A stretch of DNA of 64,000 nt from Rhizobiaceae bacterium (GTDB taxonomy: Bacteria > Pseudomonadota > Alphaproteobacteria > Rhizobiales > Rhizobiaceae), in NCBI GenBank assembly GCA_029212415.1, contig JARGOF010000013.1, positions 1 to 64,000 on the forward strand, written 5' to 3'. Below the pieces are notes generated by a model that had not been told where the DNA came from, ran no database searches, and saw only the letters and a list, made by a program, of their open reading frames with translations. A program made the position numbers and the translations under genes. Every line of letters begins with the position of its first letter. Position 1 is the first letter of the stretch. This document shows positions 33,867-42,880 of this stretch, piece by piece.

Positions 33867-34369
33867 CAGTCTTCTCCGCGAACCATGGTGAAAAAATCGA
33901 CACGCGTAGCGGCTGTTTCCTCGCGGCATTGTTGGTCCTGCGCCTCCAGCCTCTGGCGAATGGGTGCAACGACCTGTTCTTCCACCGCGCGCCGTGTGCC
34001 TTCATCCTGCCAGAGCGCATCAAATATGGCTGCGTGGCGCACCTTGTCCTTGTCAGTGCCAAGCGCATAGGCGTGACCGACCTGGCCATTTGACAATCTG
34101 ACCGTTGCCCGTGTCACCGTTGCTTCACCGAAATTGAAAGGCGCGCCGCCACCGCCCATGCGTCCACGAATCATCACCAGCCCCGTTTCCGGGCCACGCA
34201 GCGGGGCAACATCCGGCCTGTCGGCCCAGCATTCCCAAGCATCCGCCAATTCATTTGCCTTGGCACTGGCCAGAACATCCATGGCCTTTTTACGCGCCGC
34301 ATCGGCAACATCTGCCTCGACATCGTTCGAATTCGTTTTGCCCTGACGCCGGGCAGCAGCAGCACTCAT
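33866..34369 (-). CDS. phnG: Carbon-phosphorus lyase core subunit PhnG
   Basis: PhnG is the first gene of the lyase operon. It has GPETGLVMIRGRMGGGGAPFNFGEATVTRATVRL, then GHAYALGTDKDKVRHAAIFDALWQ, both diagnostic of PhnG. The ATG at 34369 follows GTGAGG, giving 167 residues; a GTG five codons upstream is possible. Its promoter lies in the 100-base gap to the divergent phnF, where a Pho-box-like site and an inverted repeat are seen. Confidence 0.95.
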   Translation of the reverse strand: MSAAAARRQGKTNSNDVEADVADAARKKAMDVLASAKANELADAWECWADRPDVAPLRGPETGLVMIRGRMGGGGAPFNFGEATVTRATVRLSNGQVGHAYALGTDKDKVRHAAIFDALWQDEGTRRAVEEQVVAPIRQRLEAQDQQCREETAATRVDFFTMVRGED

Positions 34370-34385
34370 GAAATCAATCCTCACA

Positions 34386-34403
34386 TGTCTATTTATCTAG
34401 ACA
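34386..34403. promoter_or_regulatory. Inverted repeat in phnG/phnF gap (possible PhnF operator)
   Basis: TGTCTA (34386-34391) and TAGACA (34398-34403) are perfect six-base arms with six bases between. The site is 17 bases upstream of the phnG start and 67 bases from phnF. GntR proteins of the HutC/PhnF group bind such short TA-centred palindromes, so PhnF repression of phnG here is plausible. Confidence 0.5.
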
Positions 34404-34433
34404 ATTGTACACCTTGAGGTTATCTCTAATATT

Positions 34434-34456
34434 CAAAGGTGACGCCCATATGACAG
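34434..34456 (-). promoter_or_regulatory. Pho-box-like site upstream of phnG
   Basis: Toward phnG it reads CTGTCATATGGGCGTCACC: an exact CTGTCAT half followed after 11 bases by CGTCAC. That is the PhoB binding pattern of alphaproteobacteria. It lies 65-87 bases before the phnG ATG. It suggests phosphate-starvation control, the usual rule for C-P lyase. Confidence 0.55.
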
Positions 34457-34469
34457 GAGCCCAAATCCG

Positions 34470-35213
34470 ATGGATTTTATCGAGCGACGCAGCGGAATTT
34501 CCCTGTGGCGACAGATTGCCGATCAGATCCGCATTGCCATCAGCAATGGTGAATTTGACGACAGTCACAGGCTTCCAGGCGAAGTGGCACTGGCAAAACG
34601 TTTCTCGGTCAACCGGCACACGGTGCGCAGTGCGATTGCCTCACTTGCCCAGGAAGGTGTGTTGCGGGTGGAACAGGGCCGCGGCACCTTCATTGAGCGG
34701 CATGCACGGTTGCAATATCCGATTGGGCGACGAACACGCTTTTCAGAAGGGCTGGCCGGGCAGACACGCAAACAAGCTGGTTTGCTGAAGGATCACGCGG
34801 TGGAAAAGGCGCCGGCAAAAGTATCCAGGGCGCTTGGGCTGAAGCCGGGATCACCGGTGGTGCGGCTCGAAACAGTCAATGCGGCAGACGGCGTGCCGGT
34901 ATCAAGAGCAACGGCATGGTTTCCGGCTGAACGCTTTGCCGATTTTGCAGAACGCTACAAAAAGCTCGGGTCCGTCACGGCCATTTTCAAATCTTACGGA
35001 ATTTCAGACTACCTGCGTGTCTCAACACGCATTTCAGCCCATCACGCCGATCCCGCAACGCTCAGCGACCTGCAGCTTTCGCCCGGTGCCATTGTGCTGG
35101 AAACGGAAGCCATCAACGCACAGGTGGATGGCACGCCCATTGAATATTCAACAAGCTTTTTTGCCGCTGACCGGATAGAACTCGATATCGATCACGGCGA
35201 TTCCATTCGGTAG
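34470..35213 (+). CDS. phnF: GntR-family regulator of phosphonate use (PhnF-like)
   Basis: A 247-residue HutC/PhnF-type regulator. The N-terminal winged helix has LWRQIADQIRIAISNGEFDDSHRLPGEVALAKRFSVNRHTVRSAIASLAQEGVLRVEQGRGTFI (about 13-75). A UTRA ligand domain follows, ending IEYSTSFFAADRIEL. It is divergent from phnG, and AGGAG lies ten bases before the ATG. It most likely controls the phn genes in response to a phosphonate or intermediate. Confidence 0.93.
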   Translation: MDFIERRSGISLWRQIADQIRIAISNGEFDDSHRLPGEVALAKRFSVNRHTVRSAIASLAQEGVLRVEQGRGTFIERHARLQYPIGRRTRFSEGLAGQTRKQAGLLKDHAVEKAPAKVSRALGLKPGSPVVRLETVNAADGVPVSRATAWFPAERFADFAERYKKLGSVTAIFKSYGISDYLRVSTRISAHHADPATLSDLQLSPGAIVLETEAINAQVDGTPIEYSTSFFAADRIELDIDHGDSIR

Positions 35214-35295
35214 AGCATCCGGGAAAGACGCTGTGCCTGCCCCGGACGTCTGATCAAGACAGATCGTCATGTCGATCCATCACGCGACAGGCGCG

Positions 35296-35925
35296 CTACT
35301 TGACTTCGGTGAGCCGCAGATAGGGACGAATTTCATCCCAGCCCTGCGGGAAGATATCTTCCGCTTCGTCATTCTTGATCGAGGGCGGGATGATGACCTT
35401 GTCGCCGGGACGCCAATCGGCAGGTGTCGCAACGCGATATTTGTCAGCCAGTTGCAGGGCGTCGATCACCCGCAGGATTTCATCAAAATTACGACCCACA
35501 TTCATCGGGTAGGTGAGCATCAGGCGAATTTTCTTGTTCGGGTCGATAATGAAGACCGAACGCACAGCCTCTGTCTTGCTTTCGCCCGGATGGATCATGT
35601 CATAGGTTTTGGAAACAGCCAGATCGGCATCCGCAATAATGGGAAATTGCAGATCGGCATTCTGGGTGTCGTTGACATCCGCAATCCATTTCATGTGCTC
35701 GGCAACAGTGTCGGTCGACAGGCCCAGAGGTTTGACATTGCGGCTGGCGAATTCCTTGGAGAGGCGTGCTGTCTTGCCCATCTCGGTTGTACAGACGGGC
35801 GTGAAATCTGCCGGATGGCTGAAAAAGAACACCCAAGAATCACCACTCCACTTGTGAAAGTCAATCTCGCCCTTGGTGGTCGCTATGGTGAAATTCGGTG
35901 CTGTATCGCCGATATGAAGTGACAT
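35296..35925 (-). CDS. 1-Cys peroxiredoxin (Prx6-type)
   Basis: A thiol peroxidase of 209 residues that reduces hydrogen peroxide and organic peroxides. The peroxidatic Cys is C45 in FFFSHPADFTPVCTTE, with the Thr and Pro of the PxxxTxxC motif. SVFIIDPNKKIRLMLTYPMNVGRN follows, and no resolving Cys is visible. The long C-terminal dimerisation part (WRPGDKVIIPPSIKNDEAEDIFPQGW) places it in the Prx6 group. I start at 35925, eight bases after AGGAG; an ATG two codons earlier sits too close to it. Confidence 0.95.
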   Translation of the reverse strand: MSLHIGDTAPNFTIATTKGEIDFHKWSGDSWVFFFSHPADFTPVCTTEMGKTARLSKEFASRNVKPLGLSTDTVAEHMKWIADVNDTQNADLQFPIIADADLAVSKTYDMIHPGESKTEAVRSVFIIDPNKKIRLMLTYPMNVGRNFDEILRVIDALQLADKYRVATPADWRPGDKVIIPPSIKNDEAEDIFPQGWDEIRPYLRLTEVK

Positions 35926-36035
35926 GTGCATTGCTCCTTTTGTCTCGGACGCGAAATTCCCGTCAACTGGATTCTACACGGGAAAATGGGCCGAATTTGG
36001 TCTCGTTCAAGCCTGTCTACACCCGATGATCATGG

Positions 36036-37211
36036 TCAGGCTTTGACCTCGGTCAAATGCGCTTCCAGATGGAAGGCCTGCGGCAAATCTGTTGAGTGGC
36101 CATCCGATACAAGGTTCAAAATGCACCCGGCCATCCGGTGGGCAATGGCAAAGGTGATCTTGAAACCGGCTGTCGCCACAAGGACGCCCTGATGCCCCGG
36201 CAGAAAGCCGATCATCGGATCACGCCGCTTGCTCTTCGGCCGAAGCCCGGCCCAGCGCTCCAGCACCTTTGCGCCCTGCAGTTGCGGACACAGGGCGCTC
36301 GCCCGGTCAATCAGCTTTTCCAGCTTGTTGTCCGTATCAAAGCCATTGGCAAACTCATTTTCGCTGGTGGAGCCGACAGCGACCTGTCCATCTTCGTGCG
36401 GCACCACATAGGTGCCGTCCTGAAACACCAGCGGCAGATCAGCCGCTGTGCCGGCCTGCAACAGGACGGCCTGGCCCTTGACGGCCTTGCCCAGGGCGTC
36501 AGCGGGCCTGTCCAGCATATCGCCGAGCAATTGAAAACTTTCATGGCCAGCCGCAAAAACCGTATGGCCACTGACAATACGCCTGCCCTTTTGCGTAAGG
36601 ATGGCACCGGTGCCTTCCTCAAACTGCTGAAAACCATCGCCTTCGATCACGCTGACATTGCGCACCAGACTTGCCGCTAGGGCGGCGAGATAAAGACGGG
36701 GATTGATCCGCGCGGCCAGGGTTTCCATGAACATGCCATAGGGCATCGACCCCAATGACGGCCAACCTTCCAACGGGGTCGATTGCATAAATTTCCATTC
36801 ATAGCCGGTCCGGGCGCTTTGCCACTTGTCCTGTGCAAGCGCGTGGCGGGCGATCTTCATTTCCACATGCTGATCGCGTGCGAGCGGCAGCAGCCGACCA
36901 CAACGCAGGTACCCGCATGACAGGCCGGTCTCTTGTTCAATGCTGCGCACCTCATCAGACAGACTGTCCAGCGCTTCAAACTGAAACTGCTTTTCATTGT
37001 CCCATTGTTCGGGAATATGCGGCATCAAGGCCCCCAGAAGCCCACCACTGGCGCCGGCGCCGATGCGACGTTTTTCCAGCAGAATAACCTTGAGTCCGGC
37101 CTGCATGGCAAGGCGTGCGATCCACAGGCCGACGACACCAGCCCCAATGATCAGCAGATCACAGGACAATGGTCGATTTTCATCGTCAAGAGGCGTATGG
37201 CTGAGCGGCAT
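36036..37211 (-). CDS. FAD-dependent oxidoreductase (DAO family), possible MnmC2-like
   Basis: A 391-residue glycine/D-amino-acid-oxidase-fold protein. The FAD-binding motif is CDLLIIGAGVVGLWIARLAMQAGLKVILLEKRRIGAGASGG near the start. HEDGQVAVGSTSENEF and LERWAGLRPKSKRRDPMIGFLPGHQGVLVATAGFKITFAIAHRMA follow. Its ATG (37211) is only 14 bases from mnmD, head to head. In enterobacteria both activities are fused in MnmC, which finishes 5-methylaminomethyl-uridine in tRNA. I infer this is the detached oxidase half; a different amine oxidase role cannot be excluded. Confidence 0.8.
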   Translation of the reverse strand: MPLSHTPLDDENRPLSCDLLIIGAGVVGLWIARLAMQAGLKVILLEKRRIGAGASGGLLGALMPHIPEQWDNEKQFQFEALDSLSDEVRSIEQETGLSCGYLRCGRLLPLARDQHVEMKIARHALAQDKWQSARTGYEWKFMQSTPLEGWPSLGSMPYGMFMETLAARINPRLYLAALAASLVRNVSVIEGDGFQQFEEGTGAILTQKGRRIVSGHTVFAAGHESFQLLGDMLDRPADALGKAVKGQAVLLQAGTAADLPLVFQDGTYVVPHEDGQVAVGSTSENEFANGFDTDNKLEKLIDRASALCPQLQGAKVLERWAGLRPKSKRRDPMIGFLPGHQGVLVATAGFKITFAIAHRMAGCILNLVSDGHSTDLPQAFHLEAHLTEVKA

Positions 37212-37225
37212 CACGGGAGCTGACA

Positions 37226-37948
37226 ATGAATCAAGGAAGCGACGCGTCGGACAACAGTCCGAGTGAAAATACGATTGAATGGCATGCGGGTGATATGCCC
37301 TATTCAACCGCATTTGGCGACCATTATTATTCCCGTACCGACGGACGCGCCGAATGCGCACATGTGTTTGTCAACGGCAATGATCTGCTGCAGCGCTGGT
37401 CGAAACAGCGCCGTTTCACGATTGGTGAACTGGGCTTTGGAACCGGCCTCAATTTTGTAGAGACATGGCGTCAGTGGCAGGCCGCGCCCGGAAACAAGGG
37501 CAATTTGCACTTTGTCAGCTTCGAGCGCTTTCCATTGAAAGCTGCAGACATGGCACGGGCGCTTGATGCCTGGCCCACGCTTTCTGCTCTCAGTGATCAG
37601 CTCGTCTCTGCCTGGCCGGACCAGCCATCACAAATCGTGCGTATCGCCTTTGATGAGAATGTCTCGCTGGAGGTGCATATCGGTGATGCCCTGCCCAGCC
37701 TGCAGGCCTGGTCCGGTATGGCCGATGCATGGTTTCTGGACGGGTTTTCCCCAGCGCGCAACAGCCAGATGTGGTCACTGGAGCTGATGTCGGAAATCTA
37801 TCAGCACACAAATGCCGGCGGCAGCTTTGCCACCTATAGCGCCGCTGGCTGGGTGCGTCGCAACCTGCAGGCGGCCGGGTTCATTGTTGAAAAGCGCCCT
37901 GGCCATACGGGCAAACGCGACATGTCCATCGGCAGGCGTGCGCGATGA
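37226..37948 (+). CDS. mnmD: tRNA U34 methyltransferase, MnmD-type
   Basis: A 240-residue DUF752/MnmC N-terminal-domain methyltransferase. It would methylate 5-aminomethyl(-2-thio)uridine at the tRNA wobble position. Family motifs are GDHYYSRTDGRAECAHVFVNGNDL, the AdoMet-binding FTIGELGFGTGLNFVETWR, WFLDGFSPARNSQMWS, and GGSFATYSAAGWVRRNLQAAGF with PGHTGKRDM. It stands alone without the oxidase domain, as in Bacillus MnmD. The oxidase-like gene lies divergently next to it. Confidence 0.92.
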   Translation: MNQGSDASDNSPSENTIEWHAGDMPYSTAFGDHYYSRTDGRAECAHVFVNGNDLLQRWSKQRRFTIGELGFGTGLNFVETWRQWQAAPGNKGNLHFVSFERFPLKAADMARALDAWPTLSALSDQLVSAWPDQPSQIVRIAFDENVSLEVHIGDALPSLQAWSGMADAWFLDGFSPARNSQMWSLELMSEIYQHTNAGGSFATYSAAGWVRRNLQAAGFIVEKRPGHTGKRDMSIGRRAR

Positions 37949-37972
37949 GACCCTCAAAAGCCGATTGGCGTT

Positions 37973-40576
37973 TCAGCTGCGGCCTGTTTCAGCCAGCATG
38001 GCACTGTCCAGATCGGGCAAATGGTTTGACAGTTTTTCCAGCAGTTTGCGTCGGCTGACGGGCTTGCACAGGCAGTCGTCCATTCCCGCTTCCAGGCAGC
38101 GTTCATGATCATTCATGAATGTATAGGCCGTTACCCCAACGATGGGAACGCGAACACCCATTTCCGCTTCAGCCTGGCGGATGGCCTGCGTTGCTTCAAA
38201 CCCGTCCATCAGGGGCATCGCGACATCCATCAAAATGATGTCCGGGCGATATTTTTTCCAGTCCTCGATCGCCTTGATGCCATTGCTGACAACCCGAAAC
38301 GTCAGACCCAATTGCTGCAGGATCTGCGAAAAGACGATCTGATTGACGGCATTGTCTTCCGCCACCAGAACCCGCACGGGATCGTCAGTCCGTTCTCCAT
38401 CTGACAGATTTTTTTCACTCGGATCACCTGCCACTTCATGCGAATTGGTATGCACAGCGGGAGAGAATCCTGTGGCTGGAATTGTCGGCGCGTCATTGCG
38501 TGGCCTTCCCGGGGCAACATTGTTCTGGTTGTCGGCTGGCAATAGCCTGTTGCGCAATTTGCCCATTACACGAACGGCAGTCGCGCGCAGTTCATCACAA
38601 CCGCTGTCAGAATGAACGAAAGCGCTGATCCCCAGCTTGTTCATTTCATCCGCACCAAAATGCCGTTCACCCGATCCCAACAGAATCAATGGCGGGTTCT
38701 GGTGTTTTGCGTCATCAAAAAGGCTCTGTACAACCGACAGTCCCGCCCCCATATCGCTTCCGCTGCAGACAATGACGAGATCGGTCGCTAGGTCCAATTG
38801 CCAGTTTGCCCGCAAAACCTTGCGACCCTCGTCAACATCCAAGGCAACACAGGTATCAAATGGCAGGTCTGTGCTCATTTGCAGCGCCTTTTGTCTGACA
38901 GCACTGTCGGCGCAGAGCACCAGGACGCGGGGGCGTGGCGCGTCCATGGATTCCAGAGGTGACTTGCCGGCCAATGCGCCGGTTGGAAGGGATAGCGTAA
39001 ACCGGAAAATGGATCCCTTGTTGATCTGGCTTTCCACTGCAAATTCACCACCCATCAGGGCAATCAGCCGGGCGCACAAAGCCAGCCCGAGACCGGATCC
39101 TTCGTGCCGATCGGAAGGTTCCTTCCTTGTCAGCGCAAAGATATCGAACAAGGCTTTCTGTTTCTCAGGCGAAATACCCTTTCCCGCGTCGTGAACAGAT
39201 ACGGTGACGGATGCATGGCCATCAGCGCATGGCGTGCATTCAAGTCTGATGCGAACCTGTCCGACATCGGTATGTTTGACTGCGTTGCTGACCAGATTGT
39301 TGAGAACCTGACGAATCCGAATGGCATCTCCCACCAGAGTTTCCGGCACTTCGTCATCGGCAATGACGGAAATCTCGATATCCTTTTCAGCAATGGGGGC
39401 CGCCATGATGGCCGTCACTTCGTTCACGATACCGCGCAGATTGAAAGGTTGACGAGACAGAATCAGATTGCCGGTTTCCACACTTGAATAGTCGTGAATG
39501 TCATTGAATATGGTCTGGACTGCCTGAGTCGACCGGGCGATAATATTGGCAATGTTTTTGTGTTTTGGATCGTCGCAAGACCGGGCGAGCATTTCTGCCA
39601 GGCCGAAAATACCAGTCATTGGCGTGCGAATTTCATGATTCAGATTCGAAAAGAAATCAGACGCTTCCCTCTTGTTGCCGGGCACTTGCGTCACCGTCCC
39701 GGCAATATCGTTGATATCGGTTGCGATGCAGATACGATCGCCGGTTTTGGTTGTTGCATTTCGCCAGAGCGTGCACGTCCCGTGTGAATGCACAATCGTG
39801 AAGGGCTGGTCGATTGCAGCTTTTCTTTCCGCAACACGCGCCCTTATCCAGGCCTGCGGATCCCTTTCCGCTTCGCCAGCAAGGCCGGCTTCGGCGACCC
39901 TTGTCACCAGCTCGGTGAGGCTCTGTCCGGTGCGCCAGTCAGCAACAAGAGGATATTTCTGCACGAATGCCTGATTGCAGGCCACGATACGGTAATCAGG
40001 ATCCCACACGACAATGGCGCCTTCAATGGCATCCAGCGCCGTTTGCCAACCCTGCCAGCCGGACGGCTGGGGCGGCATGTCGCGCACAGGCAGTTGAAAG
40101 ACGTTTGAAGTGTCGGATTTAGAGTAAAGACGGGCAACCTGGGATAGCTGCCCTTGCGCCGCGCAAAGCTGTTGGTCTTCCTGCTGGTTCACGTCACATG
40201 CCTCAAAGAGGCCCATGACAAAGCTGGCCCCTTCGCCATCGCGGACCGGACGAAGTTCTATGTGGAACTGCCTTTGATTGTCCGGATAGATTTGCAATGC
40301 CGTCAAGTGTTTCCCGAAATCCAGCACCTGGCGCTCGATTTCTTCCGTATAGGCGCTATACAGGGCAGCGGTCACTTGCTCGCTGTCTTTGCGTATCAGC
40401 TTATGCAGACTTGTTCGGGCAAGCGCGCAAAAGGCGGCATTGGCCGCCACATAACGCAGGTTTTCATCCTTGATATAGGCAGGCCGGACATGCGCGTACA
40501 CGGCGGCGCAAGCCGAGGAAAAATCGTCTATCGCCCTGTCTGTCAAACTGCCCGTCAACCGCATTGCCTTTACCAT
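37973..40576 (-). CDS. Hybrid sensor histidine kinase with receiver domain
   Basis: An 867-residue soluble hybrid kinase without clear membrane segments. PAS-like domains occupy about residues 18-290 (one reads VWDPDYRIVACNQAFVQKYP). The HisKA motif NLNHEIRTPMTG has H314, and the ATPase region has NLVSNAVKH and GSGLGLALC. A receiver-like stretch near 560-690 seems to lack the phospho-acceptor (DLVIVCSGSD). A full receiver follows near 735-850 (VLVAEDNAVNQ, Asp 784 in ILMDVAMPLMDGFEAT). No phosphotransfer domain or output regulator is adjacent, so the signal and target are unknown. Confidence 0.92.
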   Translation of the reverse strand: MVKAMRLTGSLTDRAIDDFSSACAAVYAHVRPAYIKDENLRYVAANAAFCALARTSLHKLIRKDSEQVTAALYSAYTEEIERQVLDFGKHLTALQIYPDNQRQFHIELRPVRDGEGASFVMGLFEACDVNQQEDQQLCAAQGQLSQVARLYSKSDTSNVFQLPVRDMPPQPSGWQGWQTALDAIEGAIVVWDPDYRIVACNQAFVQKYPLVADWRTGQSLTELVTRVAEAGLAGEAERDPQAWIRARVAERKAAIDQPFTIVHSHGTCTLWRNATTKTGDRICIATDINDIAGTVTQVPGNKREASDFFSNLNHEIRTPMTGIFGLAEMLARSCDDPKHKNIANIIARSTQAVQTIFNDIHDYSSVETGNLILSRQPFNLRGIVNEVTAIMAAPIAEKDIEISVIADDEVPETLVGDAIRIRQVLNNLVSNAVKHTDVGQVRIRLECTPCADGHASVTVSVHDAGKGISPEKQKALFDIFALTRKEPSDRHEGSGLGLALCARLIALMGGEFAVESQINKGSIFRFTLSLPTGALAGKSPLESMDAPRPRVLVLCADSAVRQKALQMSTDLPFDTCVALDVDEGRKVLRANWQLDLATDLVIVCSGSDMGAGLSVVQSLFDDAKHQNPPLILLGSGERHFGADEMNKLGISAFVHSDSGCDELRATAVRVMGKLRNRLLPADNQNNVAPGRPRNDAPTIPATGFSPAVHTNSHEVAGDPSEKNLSDGERTDDPVRVLVAEDNAVNQIVFSQILQQLGLTFRVVSNGIKAIEDWKKYRPDIILMDVAMPLMDGFEATQAIRQAEAEMGVRVPIVGVTAYTFMNDHERCLEAGMDDCLCKPVSRRKLLEKLSNHLPDLDSAMLAETGRS

Positions 40577-40671
40577 AATCTCCTTTGATCTCTTGATTTG
40601 GCATTATGCCGGAAAGAGAGAAAATTATAGTTAACAGGAAACGCACCAAAGCGGTTTCAGATAGAACTGCT

Positions 40672-41526
40672 TTAGCCCGGTGTAAGACCGCGCAACCGTT
40701 CCGATCTGCGGCGCAGCAGCTCCAGCGTTGTCAGCAACAAGACGGAAATGGCCACCAGAATGGTCGCAACCGCCAGAATCGTCGGTGAAATCTGCTCACG
40801 AAGGCCAGTGAACATCTGCCAGGGCAGTGTTTTCTGGGAGGCGGACCCGAGGAACAGAACCACCACCACTTCATCAAAAGAGGTGATGAAGGCAAATAGA
40901 GCGCCGGAAATGACGCCCGGCAGAATCAATGGCATCTGCACGCGGAAAAAAGTGGTGACCGGGTTGGCGCCCAGATTGGCCGCCGCCCGCACCAGGCTCT
41001 GATCGAACCCGACGAGGGTCGCCGTCACGGTGATAATCACGAAGGGCGTTCCCAGCGCCGCATGCGCCATCACGACGCCGATATAGGTGCCCTGAAGTCC
41101 GATGCGTGAATAGAAGAAATACATGCCGGCAGCAGAAATAATCAGTGGCACGATCATCGGTGAAATGAGCATCGCCATGACAACAGAGCGGAAAGGCATG
41201 TGGGATTGAGACAATCCAATTGCTGCCAGGGTACCAAATCCTGTCGCCAGTATGGTGGCGGCAGGTGCAATGCTGACAGAGTTGCGAAGGGCAGCCTGCC
41301 AGTCAGGGCTGGTGAAAAAATCCATGTAATGCTTGAGAGAATAGCCGGCAGGATCAAAGGACAACATTTCCGGCGTGAAGGTGAAAAAATTCTCCGCATT
41401 GAACGACAATGGAATGATCACCAGAATGGGGAAGATCAGGAAAAAAAAGATCAACCCGCAGATGAACCGGAACGTATAGAACCAGGTGCGCTGGCCGAGA
41501 GAAGCATAAGGTGGAAGTGATGACAT
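40672..41526 (-). CDS. ABC transporter permease, spermidine/putrescine (PotC) type
   Basis: A 284-residue inner-membrane permease with about six hydrophobic segments. It has the inner-membrane coupling motif RAAANLGANPVTTFFRVQMPLILPGVISGALFAFITSFDEVVV, close to PotC/YdcV. It is the last gene of a four-gene importer (ATPase, binding protein, two permeases) on the minus strand, four bases after its partner permease. The substrate may be a polyamine, an opine-like compound or another small amine. Confidence 0.9.
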   Translation of the reverse strand: MSSLPPYASLGQRTWFYTFRFICGLIFFFLIFPILVIIPLSFNAENFFTFTPEMLSFDPAGYSLKHYMDFFTSPDWQAALRNSVSIAPAATILATGFGTLAAIGLSQSHMPFRSVVMAMLISPMIVPLIISAAGMYFFYSRIGLQGTYIGVVMAHAALGTPFVIITVTATLVGFDQSLVRAAANLGANPVTTFFRVQMPLILPGVISGALFAFITSFDEVVVVLFLGSASQKTLPWQMFTGLREQISPTILAVATILVAISVLLLTTLELLRRRSERLRGLTPG

Positions 41527-41530
41527 CAGA

Positions 41531-42796
41531 TTATCCCAGCTTCACGTTGTCAATGCCGACAATCCGGTCATACATCCAGTACAGGACCATGACCATTGCC
41601 AGAAGGATGACGCCCAGCGCAGCCGCCAGACCCCAGTTCAAAGAATAGGAGATATGGTAGGCAATCCGGTTGGATATGAAGATACCGGACGTGCCGCCAA
41701 CCAGTTCAGGCGTGATGTAGTAGCCGATGGACAGAATGAAGACCAGAATGCTGCCGGCGCCGATGCCCGGGATGGTTTGCGGAAAATAAACCCGCCAGAA
41801 CGCATACCAGTCGGAGGCACCCATGCTTTTCGCCGCACGCATATAGGTCGGCGATATGGTCTTCATGACCGAAAACAGCGGCAGGATCATGAATGGCAAC
41901 AGAATGTGGGTCATGGCAATGATCGTGCCCGTCTGATTGTTGATCAGCGCCAGCCGTGAATCATCGCCAACGATGCCCAGCCAGACAAGCGTGTCATTGA
42001 TCACCCCCTGTTGTTGTAACAGAACTTTCCAGGCGGACGTGCGCACCAGCAATGATGTCCAGAAGGGCAGCAACACGAGGATCATCAGCATATTGGATGA
42101 CCGCAAGGGCAGACTGGAAAGCAGAAAGGCAATGGGATAGCCCAGCAGAATACAGGAAGCTGTGATCGTAATGGACAGGATCATCGTTCGCCCGAAGAGG
42201 AAAAGGTAGATCTGTTCATCGTCAGGCTTGAACCGAACGCCATCTTCCGTTTGCTCGGCATCAACTGCGGCGAGGAAATATCCGGCCGTAAAAGGTGTGC
42301 TGAAACGTTTGATGACTTGCCAGACCTCAATATCGCCCCATTTCTTGTCGGCCTTGAGGAACTGTTCGGTGTAATTGCCGTCTTCGAACTTGCCGACCCG
42401 GCGGCCGGTTTTGCGAAACAGGCTTGAGATACCGGGTTTTTCGTAATTCAATCGTGAGCCAACCCGCGTATGGGTCTTGGCTTTCGTAGCAACCTTGAGG
42501 TCCGCAGCAAGGGCGGCAAAAACCTCTTCGGGCGGCAGGGTTCCGGAGTGCTGATCCCATACCTGAAGAGCAACCACCGTTTTGGGCAATGTGCTGGGCA
42601 CAAGATCATTTTCAACCGAGCGGAACAACATGTCGGCGATCGGCGCCACAAAAGACAGAAGGATGAACAGAAACAGGGGGGCGACCAACAACAACGCGCG
42701 AATTTTCTGTCGGCGCAGGGCTCTGGCGATGCTGACTTTCAGCGGAACGCCGTCCTGGGTGGTCAATGCGGTGTCTGCCTGACTAGTATCACTCAT
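41531..42796 (-). CDS. ABC transporter permease, spermidine/putrescine (PotB) type
   Basis: A 421-residue permease, longer than PotB (about 280-310). The first membrane segment (LLLVAPLFLFILLSFVAPIADMLFRSV) is followed by about 120 soluble residues, probably periplasmic. The usual five segments then follow, with the coupling motif RAAKSMGASDWYAFWRVYFPQTIPGIGAGSILVFILSIGYY. This long first loop is seen in other alphaproteobacterial members of the family, as far as I recall. It lies between the binding-protein gene and the PotC-type gene. Confidence 0.9.
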   Translation of the reverse strand: MSDTSQADTALTTQDGVPLKVSIARALRRQKIRALLLVAPLFLFILLSFVAPIADMLFRSVENDLVPSTLPKTVVALQVWDQHSGTLPPEEVFAALAADLKVATKAKTHTRVGSRLNYEKPGISSLFRKTGRRVGKFEDGNYTEQFLKADKKWGDIEVWQVIKRFSTPFTAGYFLAAVDAEQTEDGVRFKPDDEQIYLFLFGRTMILSITITASCILLGYPIAFLLSSLPLRSSNMLMILVLLPFWTSLLVRTSAWKVLLQQQGVINDTLVWLGIVGDDSRLALINNQTGTIIAMTHILLPFMILPLFSVMKTISPTYMRAAKSMGASDWYAFWRVYFPQTIPGIGAGSILVFILSIGYYITPELVGGTSGIFISNRIAYHISYSLNWGLAAALGVILLAMVMVLYWMYDRIVGIDNVKLG

Positions 42797-42839
42797 GGCT
42801 TTTGCCCGGATTAGGTTTCACAAGGTAGAAGGGGTTGGA

Positions 42840-42860
42840 ACGGGGCCCACGAGGCCCCGT
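42840..42860. terminator. Hairpin between binding-protein and permease genes
   Basis: ACGGGGCC (42840-42847) and GGCCCCGT (42853-42860) form an eight-base stem with a five-base loop, 20 bases after the binding-protein stop. No strong T-run follows. Such hairpins usually stabilise the binding-protein message or partly stop transcription, so that less permease is made. Confidence 0.6.
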
Positions 42861-42880
42861 CCCGAAGTTACTGGTCTGGC

